DNA from: Mollicutes bacterium
GTDB taxonomy: Bacteria > Bacillota_I > Bacilli_A > Izemoplasmatales > Izemoplasmataceae
Direction: 5' to 3'
Length of the DNA stretch: 6,549 nucleotides
NCBI GenBank assembly: GCA_003551405.1
Contig: PUMO01000086.1
Location: 1 to 6,549, forward strand
In this document: positions 5,048-6,549 of the stretch, in pieces
Numbering within the stretch: position 1 is the first letter of the stretch
How the letters are laid out: every line of letters begins with the position of its first letter
Program-made: the position numbers and the translations under genes
Notes under the pieces: model-generated
Told to the model about the DNA's origin: nothing
Database searches by the model: none
Seen by the model: the letters and a program-made list of their open reading frames with translations, nothing else

Positions 5048-5668
5048 ATGCCCTCACAAACATTTTTTAATCTTTCAAAAAACAAAAGAGAGCGCATTGA
5101 AGATAAAGCGCGCGACGTGTTTTTGGATATGCCTTATAACAAAGTTTCCATTTCTCAGATCGTCAAAGCGGTGAATATTCCAAGGGGAAGCTTTTATCAG
5201 TATTTTGAAAACTTGGAAGATTTATATCAATATCTTTATTCTCAGACCCTATCAAAATATGAAGAATTTACGTTTAATCAACTAAGACGTTCAACGAATG
5301 CTGAACTCTTCAGTTTTATGCGTGCTTCGTTTAAAAAAGATTATGAGTATCTTAAAAGCATCGATTATTTTGAATTGATGCGTAAATTTTTTAAGGAACG
5401 CAACATGATCGGCATCAATCTTGAAGCCAACGAAACACGGCGGAACCGATTTCACGATGAATGTTTGAAAAAACTTAATACCCACGTGATTGATGACTTA
5501 TCGCATGAAAAGAAAATAAAGACCATGCGTTTGATCAATCACCTTAAATTTCAAATGATTCACAAATCCATCAATAAACGTGCCACCTTTGAGGAAACTT
5601 ACACTGACTACAAATTTTATCTTTCCTTGATTGAAAACGGTGTGAAAGGACCTGTCCATCATGCGTGA
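5048..5668 (+). CDS. TetR-family transcriptional repressor
   Basis: A 206-residue one-component regulator. The N-terminal DNA-binding domain has helix 1 at about 11-27 (KNKRERIEDKARDVF) and the helix-turn-helix at about 33-53, ending in the characteristic IPRGSFYQYF. The remaining ~150 residues are an all-helical ligand-binding and dimer domain, which is variable in this family and gives no ligand clue. The gene's last 8 bases (ATGCGTGA) overlap the start of the following ABC exporter subunit, so the two are co-transcribed and probably translationally coupled. The expected role is to repress this operon through the palindrome at 5019-5031 and release it when an exporter substrate binds. Stop is TGA, which shows that this organism does not read TGA as Trp. 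Confidence 0.93.
   Translation: MPSQTFFNLSKNKRERIEDKARDVFLDMPYNKVSISQIVKAVNIPRGSFYQYFENLEDLYQYLYSQTLSKYEEFTFNQLRRSTNAELFSFMRASFKKDYEYLKSIDYFELMRKFFKERNMIGINLEANETRRNRFHDECLKKLNTHVIDDLSHEKKIKTMRLINHLKFQMIHKSINKRATFEETYTDYKFYLSLIENGVKGPVHHA
5645..5650 (+). promoter_or_regulatory. Ribosome binding site of the ABC subunit, inside the TetR gene
   Basis: AAAGGA ends 10 bases before ATG 5661 and lies within the TetR coding sequence, fitting coupled translation. Confidence 0.6.
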
Positions 5669-6549
5669 TATATTCAGATTGATTCGCTATGCCAAACGGT
5701 TTAAGGGCTTTGTGCTTATTGCGGTTTTGACCATGATTGTCCAAGTGTTTGTCAGTTTTTACATACCGTTTTTAATGATAGACATCATCGATGTCCATTT
5801 GCCCGCTCAAGCTTTTGACGCCGTACTTAATACGGCCATGATTATGCTGGCCTTAGCGTTTGCGGGCATTTTGAGCGGCATTGTCAACACCTATACGTCA
5901 CAGTATATTTCCCAGTACGCCAGTGCTGATTTGAGACTAGAATTATTTGAAAAGATTCAACAGCTTTCATTTAAAAATGTTGATGACTTCAAGCAAAGTC
6001 GACTGATTACCAATGCGACCAATGATGTCTTGCGTGTGCAAATGTTTTTTACCATGATGTTTCGCATCATCATTCGCGCACCGCTAATGATTGTGACAGG
6101 CATGGTTTTGGCTTTACAAACCTCCATGCTTTTATCTCAAGTGTTTTTTGTGACGATTCCCTTGCTTGTCATCAGTATTGTCATCATCATGTTTTTTGCG
6201 TATCCACGTTTCAAAAAAGTTCAATATGCCCTGGATGATGTGAACAATGTCGTGCTTGAAAATGCCAATGCGCCGCAAGTGATTAAGTCATTTGTTTCAC
6301 AGGATCATGAGGTCGAACGCTTTGAAGCGACCAACGAACACTACCGCAAAGTGAATACGTCCGCTGAAGGTGTGATGGCATTTGCGGAACCGGTGATTCA
6401 GTTCATTTTCAATCTTGGTATTGCGGGGATCTTATTGCTTGCGGCCTTTTATTTGAACACCGGCGCGCTTATGACCAACGGCACCCCGCAAATCGGGGTC
6501 ATCATGGCCTTTCAAACTTACTCCATGCAGATTCTTGTCGGTTTGATGA
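5661..6549 (+). CDS. ABC exporter half-subunit, N-terminal membrane domain (3'-truncated by window edge)
   Basis: The frame is open for 296 residues to the window edge. It shows the six-helix type I exporter fold, with hydrophobic segments near 17-40, 58-80, 134-154, 157-180, 240-263 and from 280. Family landmarks are SRLITNATNDVLRVQ (113-127, matching the usual SLITRxTNDV), FRIIIRAPLM (134-143), ENANAPQVIKSFVSQDHEVERF (200-221, the coupling region before helix 5) and QIGVIMAFQTYSMQIL (277-292). The ATPase domain lies beyond the window. These motifs are typical of the first subunit of heterodimeric multidrug-type exporters, and a second ABC gene is expected downstream. Its substrate is unknown; the TetR partner argues for an inducible drug or toxin efflux role. 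It is not the missing partner of the ABC gene at the left edge, since that gene's partner should lie upstream of it, though the two loci may be related. Confidence 0.92.
   Translation, partial: MRDIFRLIRYAKRFKGFVLIAVLTMIVQVFVSFYIPFLMIDIIDVHLPAQAFDAVLNTAMIMLALAFAGILSGIVNTYTSQYISQYASADLRLELFEKIQQLSFKNVDDFKQSRLITNATNDVLRVQMFFTMMFRIIIRAPLMIVTGMVLALQTSMLLSQVFFVTIPLLVISIVIIMFFAYPRFKKVQYALDDVNNVVLENANAPQVIKSFVSQDHEVERFEATNEHYRKVNTSAEGVMAFAEPVIQFIFNLGIAGILLLAAFYLNTGALMTNGTPQIGVIMAFQTYSMQILVGLM

Overview
The window looks like chromosomal DNA from a low-GC Gram-positive-lineage bacterium, either Bacillota or a related wall-less/Mycoplasmatota group that keeps the standard code. Evidence: A/T-rich codon use, strong GGAG-type ribosome binding sites, compact intrinsic terminators, TGA used as a real stop (end of the TetR gene), and protein families typical of that lineage (YheH/LmrD-type ABC subunit, DUF2188 protein, TetR repressor with an MP-x-QTFFNL start). 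No species is claimed. All genes lie on the + strand; there are no RNA genes, insertion sequences or CRISPR arrays that I can see.

Layout. (1) Bases 1-1010: the C-terminal part of a type I ABC exporter half-subunit, cut by the left edge and closed by a 13-bp-stem terminator (1016-1048). (2) Bases 1055-4361: a three-gene co-directional unit behind a promoter with a perfect TATAAT. It encodes a membrane protein with a diverged glycosyltransferase-2-like domain (1108-2118), an aldo/keto reductase (2134-2955) and a membrane-anchored GGDEF-EAL protein (2973-4361). Gaps between genes are only 15 and 17 bases. The GGDEF-EAL gene has an in-frame amber codon at 3843-3845, inside the EAL domain. (3) Bases 4433-5007: a single-gene unit with its own extended -10 promoter and a clean terminator, encoding a 154-residue DUF2188 protein with a basic N-terminus and a long charged linker. 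(4) Bases 5019-6549: a TetR-family repressor that overlaps by 8 bases the first subunit of another type I ABC exporter, which runs off the right edge. A 13-bp perfect palindrome just before the repressor is a good operator candidate.

How the genes fit together. The two outer blocks are exporter loci. The right one has the common arrangement of a repressor that controls itself and a heterodimeric multidrug-type exporter. The central operon is the least ordinary part: a GT-like membrane protein, a reductase and a c-di-GMP phosphodiesterase-type protein are probably transcribed together, which hints at second-messenger control of a surface glycan or glycolipid step, but that link is inference. 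The two points most worth checking are the amber codon, where every expected EAL catalytic residue survives on both sides of the stop and a Shine-Dalgarno-like AGGA sits 7 bases before an in-frame GTG, and a perfect 11-bp inverted repeat followed by T5 inside the first 30 codons of the same gene, which resembles an intragenic terminator or attenuator. I found no sequence that clearly declares a wholly new system.
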